In this document: positions 44,218 through 53,216 of the stretch, one piece after another
How positions within the stretch are numbered: the first letter of the stretch is position 1
Layout: each line of letters opens with the position of its first letter
From: Mucilaginibacter yixingensis
GTDB lineage: Bacteria > Bacteroidota > Bacteroidia > Sphingobacteriales > Sphingobacteriaceae
DNA: 64,000 bases
Direction: 5' to 3'
Assembly: GCF_041080815.1 (NCBI RefSeq)
Contig: NZ_CP160205.1
Coordinates: 3,596,001-3,660,000, forward strand
Program-made: the position numbers and the translations under genes
The notes under the pieces: generated by a model
Told to the model about the DNA's origin: nothing
The model's input: the letters and a program-made list of their open reading frames with translations, nothing else
Databases searched by the model: none

Positions 44218-45186
44218 TTAGAATAATAGGATAGTGTTTGAGTTTGAGTATTTATAGTGTAATCCTGTTGCGTAGGTTAAGCCGCCCAGCACATCGGCAA
44301 TGCCGGTGTCTTTCATCTCACCACTAAATAATGGGCGTTTATAGGCAGATGGTTGCGCCACTACATTGACGTTGTACCAGCGATGCAGTTTCTCGGCAAT
44401 CTCTCCGGCATCGCTCTTATCAAATACCAGTGTTTGGTTTTGTAATGAGGCAGCCTCTTTGGCCAGCACGGTTTTAACTGATGCCAGGTGATTGGTCTCG
44501 CTGAAAATCAACTCCTGACCGGCTTTCAGGTAGTTTACCTTGTTGCCTGTGGTTACGCCAACCAAACCAGTGGCCACTTTAACCTCGGTATTGATATGCG
44601 GACGGGCATACACGCTAAATGATGTACCCAACACCGTTACCGAAAGCTTGTTATCTGTGTGGATAATGAAAGGCTTGTTGGTAAGGTGCTTTACATCAAA
44701 AAAGGCCTCGCCGGTTAAGTGTACCTCGCGTTTGCTGCCGTTAAAGGCATTAGTGAAAGTGATTTTTGAGTTGGGCGCCATGTAAACCACAGAACCATCT
44801 GGCAGGGTAACCTGATCGCGTGTGTTGGCAGATGTTTGGGCCACCTGCTGCTGCATATTGTTGATGGCGATTGATTTTTTAAAATACAACCAGCCCAGCA
44901 CACTAAATAATAGCAAACTGGCTGCAACGCCGGTTATCCAGTAAGAGCGCAAGAAGCCCGAGTTATTGCTATTGCGCGGCGCTTCAAAAATTCGATCAAG
45001 CAGGCGCAGCCATTGCTCGTCAATATCATTTTGCTTTAAAGGTTGGTTTAGGTTGGCCGCGCGGCGTTCAAGGTAGGTTAACAGGTAACGGTGCTCTGTC
45101 TGCTCATTGGCCCAGGCGTTCACCTGTTCCTCTTCTGCAGCAGTACATTCTCCGTTAACATAGTTTAGTAGTAGATCCCAGTTCAC
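44218..45186 (-). CDS. FecR-type anti-sigma factor
   Basis: A 322-residue single-pass inner-membrane protein: N-terminal cytoplasmic part (1-85), one membrane span (about 84-102; YWITGVAASLLLFSVLGWLY), a periplasmic FecR domain (about 115-215; VTLPDGSVVYMAPNSKITF) and a DUF4974 domain (to the end). It holds its ECF sigma until the SusC STN domain reports substrate. It is separated from the sigma gene by a terminator-like hairpin at 45304-45329, so it may also have its own promoter. Confidence 0.93.
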   Translation of the reverse strand: MNWDLLLNYVNGECTAAEEEQVNAWANEQTEHRYLLTYLERRAANLNQPLKQNDIDEQWLRLLDRIFEAPRNSNNSGFLRSYWITGVAASLLLFSVLGWLYFKKSIAINNMQQQVAQTSANTRDQVTLPDGSVVYMAPNSKITFTNAFNGSKREVHLTGEAFFDVKHLTNKPFIIHTDNKLSVTVLGTSFSVYARPHINTEVKVATGLVGVTTGNKVNYLKAGQELIFSETNHLASVKTVLAKEAASLQNQTLVFDKSDAGEIAEKLHRWYNVNVVAQPSAYKRPLFSGEMKDTGIADVLGGLTYATGLHYKYSNSNTILLF

Positions 45187-45303
45187 TTTCTGTGTTTTTT
45201 ATGAAGAAGAGCAACCGGGGGACTATTTCCACCAAAAGAAATCCTTAAGAATGTGTTAAAGTTCTGTTAAGCGATAAAAGATTTGCGAGACGGTACCAAA
45301 AAC

Positions 45304-45329
45304 TAAGGCCGGAGCATGCCCCGGCCTTA
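45304..45329 (-). terminator. Hairpin between ECF sigma and fecR
   Basis: TAAGGCCGG (45304-45312) pairs with CCGGCCTTA (45321-45329). On the minus strand it is followed by GTTTTTGG. It could separate expression of the sigma factor from the rest of the locus. Confidence 0.65.
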
Positions 45330-45405
45330 CACAAATTAAAAACAATGAGCTTACGCACCTCTCTTTAAAGAGACACGAGTCATTATTTTCCCCTGAAAGA
45401 AATTA

Positions 45406-45984
45406 TTAAATAATGGTGAAGATTATGTTAATCAACATCAGCCCACCTGCAATGGTGGCTTTATCCAGACTGCTGTGGTTAATGGCATGGGTAAGTTGCT
45501 CAATAGCCTCGCGCATGTTGTACTCCACCTTTTTTTCGGTGATCTCCAGCGCTTCGGCTATCTCGGCATGTTTTAAGCCCAGCAGGCGCAGCTCAATCAT
45601 CTCTTTGCGTAGTGGTGGCAATTTGGCAATCAAATCTTCAACAATACGGATAGATTGCTTGGCAACAAACTTTTCAAACGGGTTGTAGGCATCGGCCGGG
45701 ATGTTGTGCACATCATCAGGCAACTCAATAGACTGGTAACGGGGTGACACCATTTTTAGGGCCCCATGGCGTGCAGCACGGAACAAATAAGGCTTCAGAT
45801 CATTAATCTGCAGCTTATCTTTTTGCTGCCAAAGGTTGAGGAAAAGATCAGATAGCACATCTTTAGCCTGATCATCATCCTTTACAATACCCTTAACGTA
45901 ACGAAACAGTGGCGAGTAGTTTTCTTTAAATATGTCTTCAAACCCCTCCAGCGTTCCCCATAACGACATATTTGATTGTTCCAT
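45406..45984 (-). CDS. ECF-type RNA polymerase sigma factor
   Basis: A 192-residue ECF sigma (ATG at 45984; M6 is an alternative, and a longer frame adds 15 unlikely residues). Region 2 includes LFRYVKGIVKDDDQAKDVLSDLF; region 4 includes LRKEMIELRLLGLKHAEIAEAL and TEKKVEYNMREA. It matches the Bacteroides-type family that pairs with FecR and SusC. The end is hydrophobic (IAGGLMLINIIFTII), unusual for a soluble sigma, and might touch the membrane. It should direct the fecR-susC-susD transcript. Confidence 0.92.
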   Translation of the reverse strand: MEQSNMSLWGTLEGFEDIFKENYSPLFRYVKGIVKDDDQAKDVLSDLFLNLWQQKDKLQINDLKPYLFRAARHGALKMVSPRYQSIELPDDVHNIPADAYNPFEKFVAKQSIRIVEDLIAKLPPLRKEMIELRLLGLKHAEIAEALEITEKKVEYNMREAIEQLTHAINHSSLDKATIAGGLMLINIIFTII

Positions 45985-46165
45985 AGCGCCTGCAAAATAA
46001 AGGCAGCAATATTTACGCAACAAAAACAACAGGTTAAGTTTACATTAATCAACCTAACAAAACGATAACATTTGTGTACAAACAGAACACAACTGGTTAA
46101 AAATCAACGCCCCGAAAAGACAGATATATATTATCAGAACAAACGAGTATTTACATAAATCAAAC

Positions 46166-46187
46166 AAAAAAGGCCGCAAATGCGGCC
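46166..46187 (-). terminator. Terminator of manA
   Basis: GGCCGCA (46172-46178) pairs with TGCGGCC (46181-46187); on the minus strand a T6 follows. Confidence 0.85.
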
Positions 46188-46193
46188 CTTGTG

Positions 46194-47180
46194 TTATTTT
46201 TCTTCAATATAACTTTCTAATATCTTAAAGCCTCCACTGGTTACCAGTTCAACTTCGCCAATTACTTTTGGTATCAGCAGGCACTCACCCATGGTTACGC
46301 CAACTTCGCCGCCGTCATATTTCAGCGTGTAAGAACCTTCAACGCAAACGTGGATCACAAATGAGTCGAGCTTGCTATAGTCTTTGCTCACCGTCTCGGT
46401 ATAATCCATCAGGTTGGTGGTAAAATATGGACAAGTTACCAGGTGCACATTGGCATTTTGCTCGGCCTGATATTTGGTTTTGTACTCATCATACACCTTA
46501 TAGTCAATAGCAGCCAGTGCCAGGTCTGTATGCAGTTCGCGTTTCTGTCCATTATCATCAACGCGGTCAAAATCATAAATACGGTAAGTGATATCTGATG
46601 TTTGCTGAATTTCGGCAATCAACAAACCTTTACCAATGGTGTGCACACGGCCGGCCGGTAAAAAGAACACGTCGCCTGCGCTTACCTCTTCGCGGTTCAG
46701 AATATCCATGATGTGGCCGCTGTTCAGCTTCTCTACATAGGTTTTCTCGTCTACCTGCTGGCTGAAGCCTGAAATCAACGTTGAACCCGGATCGGCCTCT
46801 ATTACGTACCACATTTCGGTTTTACCAAATGAGTTATGGCGCTCTTTGGCCAATTTATCATCAGGGTGCACCTGGATTGACAAATCATCATTAGCGTCAA
46901 TAAACTTAACCAGCAGCGGGAAGGTATTACCGAAATGCTTGTATACGTGCTGACCAACCAGATCGCCCTGGTGTTGTTCCAGCAGATCTGCCAGCGATTG
47001 GCCTACCAACTCCCCGTTATCAACCACAGATACGTCAGACTTTACACCCGATATTTCCCAGGTTTCGCCGCAATTAGGCAAACTGCCAAAATCTTTATGC
47101 AAATAGGTTTTGATCTTTTGACCGCCCCATATTTTGTCTTTATAAATGGTTTTGAATTTTAACGGATAGAGTGATGACAT
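46194..47180 (-). CDS. manA: Mannose-6-phosphate isomerase, class I (short form)
   Basis: A 328-residue cupin enzyme that interconverts mannose-6-phosphate and fructose-6-phosphate. Zinc ligands lie in QVHPDD, in the Glu of KTEMWYVIEA and in the His of GRVHTIGKG; EIQQTSDITYRIYDFDR completes the fold. Length fits the short bacterial class I enzyme. It is monocistronic here and convergent with nothing; the sigma gene lies further downstream. It feeds mannose into glycolysis or GDP-mannose into surface glycans. Confidence 0.93.
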   Translation of the reverse strand: MSSLYPLKFKTIYKDKIWGGQKIKTYLHKDFGSLPNCGETWEISGVKSDVSVVDNGELVGQSLADLLEQHQGDLVGQHVYKHFGNTFPLLVKFIDANDDLSIQVHPDDKLAKERHNSFGKTEMWYVIEADPGSTLISGFSQQVDEKTYVEKLNSGHIMDILNREEVSAGDVFFLPAGRVHTIGKGLLIAEIQQTSDITYRIYDFDRVDDNGQKRELHTDLALAAIDYKVYDEYKTKYQAEQNANVHLVTCPYFTTNLMDYTETVSKDYSKLDSFVIHVCVEGSYTLKYDGGEVGVTMGECLLIPKVIGEVELVTSGGFKILESYIEEK

Positions 47181-47336
47181 GGTAAGTGTATTTTTGACGC
47201 GAAGTTATTAAGTTAATTGATAAACCTGAAACATAAGCTGAGGTTTTGATTAACTATAATTGACGCCTGACTTAAGAGCTCTTGCTATTAAGCATCTATT
47301 GCATACCCCCTCCGGATGCTACAATCGGTATTAAAA

Positions 47337-47369
47337 TAAAAACGCCCGGCATTAATGCCAGGCGTTTCC
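47337..47369 (-). terminator. Terminator of icd
   Basis: A near-perfect hairpin of the AACGCC/GGCGTT type around GGCATTAATGCC, with a C/A mismatch. On the minus strand it ends in a T-rich stretch. Confidence 0.8.
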
Positions 47370-47390
47370 TATATCGGGTTAAATAATTAC

Positions 47391-48623
47391 TTATTTAGCC
47401 AGTTTAGCTTTCAGGTTCTCGTTGATAGCTTCCAGGAACTCTTCAGTGTAAAGGAAATCTTTACCGTGTTGTACATTGTTACCGTGGATACAAACGGCTA
47501 AGTCTTTAGTCATTTTGCCGCTTTCAACAGTTTCAATACATACTTGCTCCAGGGCTTTGCAGAAGTCGATCAGCTCCTGGTTGTTGTCTAACAAACCACG
47601 GAACTCCAGACCGCGGGTCCAGGCAAAGATAGATGCAATTGGGTTGGTAGAGGTTGGTTTACCAGCCTGGTGATCACGATAGTGACGGGTTACGGTACCG
47701 TGAGCAGCCTCAGCCTCCATGGTTTTGCCATCTGGAGTAACCAGGGTTGAAGTCATCAGACCCAGTGAACCGAAACCTTGAGCTACGGTGTCAGACTGTA
47801 CGTCGCCATCATAGTTTTTACAAGCCCAAACAAAGTTACCGTTCCATTTCAGCGCAGAAGCAACCATGTCGTCAATCAGACGGTGCTCGTAAGTAATACC
47901 GGCAGCGTCAAATTTAGCTTTGTAATCTGCCTGATAGATCTCTTCAAAGATATCTTTAAAGCGACCGTCATATTTTTTAAGGATGGTATTTTTGGTTGAC
48001 AGGTATAAAGGCCAGCCTTTCATCAGCGCCTGGTTAAAACAAGCATGTGCAAAACCGCGGATAGACTCGTCAGTATTGTACATAGCCAGGGCAACGCCAT
48101 CGCCTTTAAAGTTAAATACATCGAAAGATTGTACTTCGCCGCCATCTTCTGGAGTGAAGGTGATGGTCAGTTTGCCTTTACCTTTAGTTACAAAGTCAGT
48201 AGCACGGTACTGATCGCCGAAAGCGTGACGGCCGATGCAGATAGGCGCAGTCCAGTTTGGCACCAGGCGTGGTACGTTTGACATTACAATTGGCTCGCGG
48301 AATACGGTACCGTCCAGAATGTTACGGATAGTGCCGTTTGGCGATTTCCACATTTGTTTCAGGTTAAACTCTTTTACACGAGCCTCATCAGGAGTGATGG
48401 TGGCACATTTAATACCTACACCGTATTGTTTAATGGCGTTAGCAGCGTCAATAGTTACCTGGTCGTTGGTTTCATCGCGATACTCAACACCTAGATCATA
48501 ATATTTGATATCCAGCTCAAGGTATGGAAGGATCAGCTTATCTTTTATAAATTGCCAGATGATGCGGGTCATTTCGTCACCATCAAGCTCAACTACCGGG
48601 TTTGCTACTTTAATTTTTGACAT
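47391..48623 (-). CDS. icd: NADP-dependent isocitrate dehydrogenase (eukaryote-like)
   Basis: A 410-residue homodimeric IDH of the eukaryote-like (type II) subfamily, not the E. coli type. Motifs: [21 protein letters not shown] for isocitrate binding and [29 protein letters not shown] near the cofactor site. It makes 2-oxoglutarate in the TCA cycle and supplies NADPH. ATG at 48623 is chosen; a longer frame adds 11 residues without conservation. A TATATTTG -7 element lies at 48669-48662 on the minus strand. Confidence 0.96.
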   Translation of the reverse strand: MSKIKVANPVVELDGDEMTRIIWQFIKDKLILPYLELDIKYYDLGVEYRDETNDQVTIDAANAIKQYGVGIKCATITPDEARVKEFNLKQMWKSPNGTIRNILDGTVFREPIVMSNVPRLVPNWTAPICIGRHAFGDQYRATDFVTKGKGKLTITFTPEDGGEVQSFDVFNFKGDGVALAMYNTDESIRGFAHACFNQALMKGWPLYLSTKNTILKKYDGRFKDIFEEIYQADYKAKFDAAGITYEHRLIDDMVASALKWNGNFVWACKNYDGDVQSDTVAQGFGSLGLMTSTLVTPDGKTMEAEAAHGTVTRHYRDHQAGKPTSTNPIASIFAWTRGLEFRGLLDNNQELIDFCKALEQVCIETVESGKMTKDLAVCIHGNNVQHGKDFLYTEEFLEAINENLKAKLAK

Positions 48624-48661
48624 ATTATTAGTGTTAGAATTCCGTTTTTGAAACAATCGCC

Positions 48662-48669
48662 CAAATATA
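48662..48669 (-). promoter_or_regulatory. -7 promoter element of icd
   Basis: Minus-strand TATATTTG, a full match to TAnnTTTG, about 40 bases before the icd start. The -33 box is not clear. Confidence 0.5.
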
Positions 48670-48804
48670 GAATTGCTTTTACTGTTTTTTTAATTAAATG
48701 CTATAAAAAATTCAAGGCATTTACTAAAATTACATACATTTGAAGAGTAGCAAGGTCATTAAACCCCCGCTTTGCAACAAAGTATAAAATTTAAAGCTTA
48801 TCAT

Positions 48805-49515
48805 TTGAAAAAGATCATTTTTACCCTGCTGGTATCTATTGCGGCTTTTAGCGCCAGGGCACAAGTTGGTTATAATTATTCTCAGTATGATTTTGGCGTA
48901 GGTGCCACCTTTAATAAAGGCAAAACAGATTTTGCCACATCAACCACCAGACCGTCTTTCGCGGCCAATTTCACTTACAATCAAACCCCTTTTGTAAACT
49001 TTATTGCCGATTTACAGATAGGTTCAATAAACGGGTTTGATCTGAGCAAATCAGGCTATGCCCCGCTCCTGCTTATGTTGGACCCTACCGAGCTACCTTA
49101 CGCAAGCTTTACCAGCGATTATACTACCATTAGTGGCCGTGTACAGCTGCAAATGGGCGAGATAATGGATTACTCGCACAGCCAGTTTAAAAACTTTTTT
49201 AAAAATCTTTATATCAGCGGTGGCGTGGGCGTAATTTACAGCGATTACAAATTCACCACAGTAAGCCTTGGAACCAACGAAAACAAAGGCAGCAACGTTT
49301 TTATTCCGCTTAAAGTAGGCTACGAACTTAAATTCTTTAACGCCTACAGCGAGCCAACCGTAAAACTCGATCTGGGTTACCAATACAACTACATCCTGAG
49401 CGATAACTTTGACGGCATACCAGCCGGTGGAAACGATGCTTTTAAGCAATTTACCGTTGGATTGAAATTTGCCATTGGCGGCAGCACTTCTTACCGTAAA
49501 CAGATAGATTATTAA
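48805..49515 (+). CDS. Outer-membrane beta-barrel protein
   Basis: A 236-residue protein with a signal peptide ending FSARAQ and a set of antiparallel strands (for example VGYNYSQYDFGVGATFNKG, YISGGVGVIYSDY, YEPTVKLDLGYQYNY-like), ending in FTVGLKFAIGG. TTG at 48805 is chosen because it gives MKK and a clean signal; no ATG is nearby. Function unknown. It stands alone, with a terminator at 49592-49625. Confidence 0.7.
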   Translation: MKKIIFTLLVSIAAFSARAQVGYNYSQYDFGVGATFNKGKTDFATSTTRPSFAANFTYNQTPFVNFIADLQIGSINGFDLSKSGYAPLLLMLDPTELPYASFTSDYTTISGRVQLQMGEIMDYSHSQFKNFFKNLYISGGVGVIYSDYKFTTVSLGTNENKGSNVFIPLKVGYELKFFNAYSEPTVKLDLGYQYNYILSDNFDGIPAGGNDAFKQFTVGLKFAIGGSTSYRKQIDY

Positions 49516-49591
49516 TTTTAGGTGAACGGATAAAGGCGAAAGGTAAAAGGACCAGTCGCTGCTCATCGATCATCCCTGTAACGATATATAG

Positions 49592-49625
49592 GGCGCAAGT
49601 TATCTACTTGCGCCTTATCTTTTTT
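49592..49625 (+). terminator. Terminator after the beta-barrel gene
   Basis: GGCGCAAGT (49592-49600) pairs with ACTTGCGCC (49606-49614), followed by T7 after a short spacer. Confidence 0.85.
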
Positions 49626-49640
49626 ATGCCGCTTGCACAA

Positions 49641-49675
49641 CCTTTCACCTTTCACCTTTCACCTTTCACCTTTCA
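49641..49675 (+). repeat. Tandem heptamer repeat
   Basis: CTTTCAC-type units repeat about five times in a row. A complementary word (AAAGGTAAAAGG) stands at about 49539-49550 upstream, so the two could pair. The unit count could vary between strains. Confidence 0.75.
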
Positions 49676-49730
49676 AAAACATTGCCCCTCATCTCCTGTT
49701 AAGCCTATATAGATAAAACTTGAATAGGCC

Positions 49731-50162
49731 ATGAACAGAGATAAGAATTACCCTGAGCTAAGGCATACCAACGAAGACAGGGACCGCACCTTAAAAGACG
49801 ACCTGGGCGAAACTATTGACAAAGAGAACTTGAAATATAATCCGGATAGCCAAAGCTATGAGATTGACGTGAACAGCACCGACCCGGATTATGATCACCC
49901 AGACCCGTACGATACCGCCGCCCCTAACGGCGAAGACGATAACTCTACCTGGGACGAGGCCAACCCCTATGATGCCCGCGATGAGTATGACCCTAAACGA
50001 TCTTTAGAAACCGATGCCGACAAACTGGGCATGCATATAGACGATGGCCGCATTTTAGAGGTTGACCCGATTGATGAATCGCTGGCCCGCACCCCGGAAG
50101 ACGATCGTGACGACCTGGACGAAGAAGGTTATCCTAAAAATGACGGAGAGTTTTTAAGATAA
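49731..50162 (+). CDS. Acidic protein of unknown function
   Basis: A 143-residue protein very rich in Asp, Glu and Pro, with no hydrophobic segment and no recognised domain. It begins MNRDKNYPELRHTNEDRDRT and has DPYD-type turns (DHPDPYDTAAPNGEDDN). Composition suggests a disordered cytoplasmic protein, perhaps stress- or DNA-related, but this is not shown. It is convergent with the lipoprotein gene at 50283; a bidirectional terminator lies between. Confidence 0.6.
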   Translation: MNRDKNYPELRHTNEDRDRTLKDDLGETIDKENLKYNPDSQSYEIDVNSTDPDYDHPDPYDTAAPNGEDDNSTWDEANPYDARDEYDPKRSLETDADKLGMHIDDGRILEVDPIDESLARTPEDDRDDLDEEGYPKNDGEFLR

Positions 50163-50209
50163 ATCCAGACCACCAACTATTAAAAAAAGACACATCTTAA
50201 CAAAAAGCA

Positions 50210-50246
50210 AAAAGGTCAACTTTCTGGCAGAAAGTTGACCTTTTTA
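50210..50246. terminator. Bidirectional terminator between convergent genes
   Basis: A perfect 17-bp stem (50210-50226 with 50230-50246) around a 3-base loop, with A5 before and T5 after, so it can work in both directions. Confidence 0.92.
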
Positions 50247-50282
50247 TTACTAGAGGCTGTTGCCTTTAAAACGACTCTCTAA

Positions 50283-51083
50283 TTATTGCTGAGTGGCCTT
50301 ACCTGTTTTAGCGTCAATAATATAAGTTAACAGCGGGAAGCCGTCACGAGGGTTAAAGGTTACCCACATGTTACCTCCGGTGCCAACCATAAATTGGATG
50401 GTACCAGACAGATTGGTAATCTGATCGTCTGATACTGATTTTTTGTTTTCAATAACGCAGGTATAATCAACTTTACCACCGTCAAAATAAGGAGCAGTTT
50501 TGAAAGTATAATCCTGAATGGCCAGCACGTTGGTCCAGTGGTAGTCAAAGCTGGTGCTGTAAGATGAAGTAGTAGCACCATCTTTTAATACAGCAGTAGA
50601 AGCGATAGATTTTGAATCGCCGTTAACTAACAAGCGCTCCTGGCTACCCTGAGCACTTACATGCCAGTTCAGCGCAATAGTTCTTGAATTTCTGAAAGCC
50701 GAGCCAGAGTAGGTATCCACAGACGTATCACGTTGTGTATACGCGTTAGGATCAGTGCTACCGTTCTCGCACAAGTAAGTAAAGATGGTGTGGCGCTTTA
50801 CGTTCTCTGTGGTATCGCCGCCCAATTTAATGCTCTGGTTGGTGTTTGCTTTTTCTTCTGATGTACCGCAAGCACTGGTAATATCAAAAATTTTAAGGGT
50901 GCTGGCGGCGTTTGTTTTAACGTTAGCTGTTGCAGAAGTGCTGCTTAAGCCTTTGGCCAGTTGCTGCGCCAATGCAGCATAATCGATGTTGTCTTTTGGG
51001 GTTGTGGCATTTTTTTTACATGACACAACAACCAGCGATGCACCTGCTAAGGCCAGGGCAGCCATTTTGTAAAAAGGTTTCAT
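50283..51083 (-). CDS. Hypothetical lipoprotein
   Basis: A 266-residue lipoprotein (lipobox ASLVVVSC) with a polar linker (TTPKDNIDYAALAQQLAKG), a Thr/Ser-rich middle and a strand-rich C-terminal half (NLSGTIQFMVGTGGNMWVTFNPRDGFPL). I do not recognise the domain. It is monocistronic, between an acidic-protein gene and dnaX. It should be anchored in a membrane facing the periplasm or surface. Confidence 0.7.
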   Translation of the reverse strand: MKPFYKMAALALAGASLVVVSCKKNATTPKDNIDYAALAQQLAKGLSSTSATANVKTNAASTLKIFDITSACGTSEEKANTNQSIKLGGDTTENVKRHTIFTYLCENGSTDPNAYTQRDTSVDTYSGSAFRNSRTIALNWHVSAQGSQERLLVNGDSKSIASTAVLKDGATTSSYSTSFDYHWTNVLAIQDYTFKTAPYFDGGKVDYTCVIENKKSVSDDQITNLSGTIQFMVGTGGNMWVTFNPRDGFPLLTYIIDAKTGKATQQ

Positions 51084-51392
51084 GGTGAATTTGTAAAGTA
51101 CTTTTTTTCAAAGATAATTAGGGAGTCTGCACACGCATATGCAAATCGCATTCCATTTAGTTTTACACCTTCCAGACAAGGCACACCGCCCATCAAAATC
51201 CCCAACACGTGTAATTAATTACCCACATTGTGGACAAGCATCCTCGCACTGCAATATCAAACGAAGCATGGCAGAAACAGATATACAAGAGGCTTTTTGG
51301 GGATGCTTTATAACAAAGAAGGCGATGTCACCATCGCCTTCTTTATTAATATTCTAAAATCAAAATTGAACACTTGCTACCCGAAAATCGGG
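51084..51392. other. Gene-free spacer of 309 bases
   Basis: It holds a terminator at 51315-51344 that closes dnaX on the minus strand, and nothing else recognisable. Open frames here lack family features. Confidence 0.6.
51315..51344. terminator. Bidirectional terminator after dnaX
   Basis: A perfect 13-bp stem (51315-51327 with 51332-51344) around a 4-base loop, with A and T residues at the ends. Confidence 0.88.
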
Positions 51393-53216
51393 TTACTCCA
51401 GATCGAGGTTAAACCGCTTCCGCAGCTCGGCCAGTTGTGGGTTTTTTGTAGCCATAAACTGAAATTTCTCTACCGCGGTGTAAGGGCGTCTGTTTACCGC
51501 CTGCTCGTCCATACGGCTGTTTACGTTCAGATCAAAGTTTTTGAGGGCTACGCGAAGAAAGTTCATCAGATCAGCCTTTTCCTCGCGGAAATAATTTTCT
51601 TGCGTACCGTTGTTCACAACCACCTCAAACTCTGTCGGGCTCAATTGCTTTGGCGCATTGGTGGTCAGGATGTTAACAAACGTCATGGGCTTACCGGCCT
51701 TTTTAACCTGCCCGGCATACTCGTTCCAAAGTTGCAGGAAAGCATCGTAGGTAAAAGCTTCCTTATCGGTACCTTTTATATAGGGATCTTCCTCGTCAGC
51801 AATCTCTTCTGCGGTATACTTACCCACGTCTTTCAGCGATGGAATTTTAAGCATGCCACCACCACTCATAGACGGAATGGCAATCTTGGGCTTATCTGCC
51901 GCGGGTGTTTGCGGCGCGGCTACAGTAGCCGCCGGTGCGGGTTGCGGTGTTGGCGTTGCTGCCGGTGTTACTCTTGGCTCTGGCACGGCTACCGGCTGCG
52001 GCGCTTGTTGTACCGGTGCAGGTGCACTAACCGGAGCCGCCGGAGGCGTTATTGCTGAGGTATCAGGTTTTTTTTTTAATTGCCCTTCGGACATTTCAGC
52101 AGGCATGGCCGCCATACTCAGTGCCGATGGCAGGTGACAGATCTTTAACAGCGCCAACTCAACCTGCAAGCGTTGATTTTTGCTCAGCTTATAATTCAGG
52201 TCGCACTGGTTGGTAATATTCATAGCCGACAGCAGGAACGATACCGAGGTAGCTTGCGATTGCTGCAGGTATTTGGTCCTGATACCATCGCTCACCTCCA
52301 ATAGTTTCAGCGTATTGGCATCCTTACCCACCAACAGGTTACGGAAGTGTCCCGATAAACCGCTAATAAAATGTGCGCCGTCAAAACCTTTGCTCAAAAT
52401 CTCGTCAAACAGCAGCAATGTACGGGCGGTGTCTTCTTTCAGCAGGCCGTCGGTTACGTTAAAATAGTAATCATAATCCAGTATGTTCAGGTTATCAATT
52501 ACAGAGCTGTAAGTTACCTTACCGCCGCTAAAGCTGACAATCTGATCAAACATAGACAGCGCATCGCGCAAGCCGCCATCAGCCTTTTGGGCAATAATAT
52601 GCAGGCCGTCATCCTCATAACCAATGCCCTCTTTTTGGGCAATATTGGCCAGGTGATTAGACATATCCTCTACCCTGATGCGGTTAAAATCAAAGATCTG
52701 ACAGCGCGAAAGGATAGTTGGTAAAATTTTATGTTTCTCTGTAGTAGCCAGGATAAAAATGGCGTAATGCGGCGGTTCTTCCAGCGTTTTCAGAAACGCG
52801 TTGAAAGCCGCTTGCGAGAGCATGTGCACCTCATCGATGATGTACACCTTATAGCGCGCCCCCTGCGGTGGGATGCGTACCTGGTCAATCAGGTTACGAA
52901 TGTCGTCTACCGAGTTATTAGACGCCGCATCCAGCTCATGTATGTTAAACGAGTTACCGTTTTGAAATGCCCTGCACGATGCGCACTCGCCGCAGGCCTC
53001 GCCATTAGGCTGCAAATTCTCGCAGTTAATGGTTTTTGCCAAAATACGAGCACACGTTGTTTTACCTACCCCACGTGGCCCGCAGAATAAAAATGCCTGC
53101 GCCAGCTGGTTATTTTTGATCGCGTTTTTTAAGGTGCCAGTAATATGCTGCTGACCCACAACGGTTTCAAAAGTAGCCGGACGGTATTTACGAGCCGATA
53201 CAATAAAATTATCCAC
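51393..53216 (-). CDS. dnaX: DNA polymerase III subunit tau/gamma
   Basis: A 607-residue clamp-loader ATPase: Walker A GPRGVGKTT (about 46-54), zinc cysteines around C65-C81, Walker B VYIIDEVH, sensor LATTEKHKILPTILSRCQ, then domain III to about 365. A Pro/Ala-rich linker follows, and the C-terminal tau domain is present. At the end of domain III the gene has a run of ten A residues (52068-52077, minus strand) encoding K381-K383. In the -1 frame the run is followed by a TGA two codons later, so slippage would give a gamma-length product near 385 residues. Confidence 0.96.
   Translation of the reverse strand: MDNFIVSARKYRPATFETVVGQQHITGTLKNAIKNNQLAQAFLFCGPRGVGKTTCARILAKTINCENLQPNGEACGECASCRAFQNGNSFNIHELDAASNNSVDDIRNLIDQVRIPPQGARYKVYIIDEVHMLSQAAFNAFLKTLEEPPHYAIFILATTEKHKILPTILSRCQIFDFNRIRVEDMSNHLANIAQKEGIGYEDDGLHIIAQKADGGLRDALSMFDQIVSFSGGKVTYSSVIDNLNILDYDYYFNVTDGLLKEDTARTLLLFDEILSKGFDGAHFISGLSGHFRNLLVGKDANTLKLLEVSDGIRTKYLQQSQATSVSFLLSAMNITNQCDLNYKLSKNQRLQVELALLKICHLPSALSMAAMPAEMSEGQLKKKPDTSAITPPAAPVSAPAPVQQAPQPVAVPEPRVTPAATPTPQPAPAATVAAPQTPAADKPKIAIPSMSGGGMLKIPSLKDVGKYTAEEIADEEDPYIKGTDKEAFTYDAFLQLWNEYAGQVKKAGKPMTFVNILTTNAPKQLSPTEFEVVVNNGTQENYFREEKADLMNFLRVALKNFDLNVNSRMDEQAVNRRPYTAVEKFQFMATKNPQLAELRKRFNLDLE
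52068..52077 (-). promoter_or_regulatory. Candidate slippage site in dnaX (A10)
   Basis: Ten consecutive A on the coding strand, read TTA AAA AAA AAA CCT. Slippage to the -1 frame reads ACC TGA; to the +1 frame it ends at TAA within about seven codons. Both exits lie at the domain III/linker boundary, as in gamma-forming frameshift sites of other bacteria. Confidence 0.6.

Noticed and set aside
49641..49675. Possible CRISPR-like repeat tract
   Set aside because: The units are contiguous 7-mers without spacers or cas genes.
51228..52058. A 276-codon plus-strand frame opposite dnaX
   Set aside because: Its Arg/Cys-rich text is a complement of the Pro/Ala linker and has no domain.
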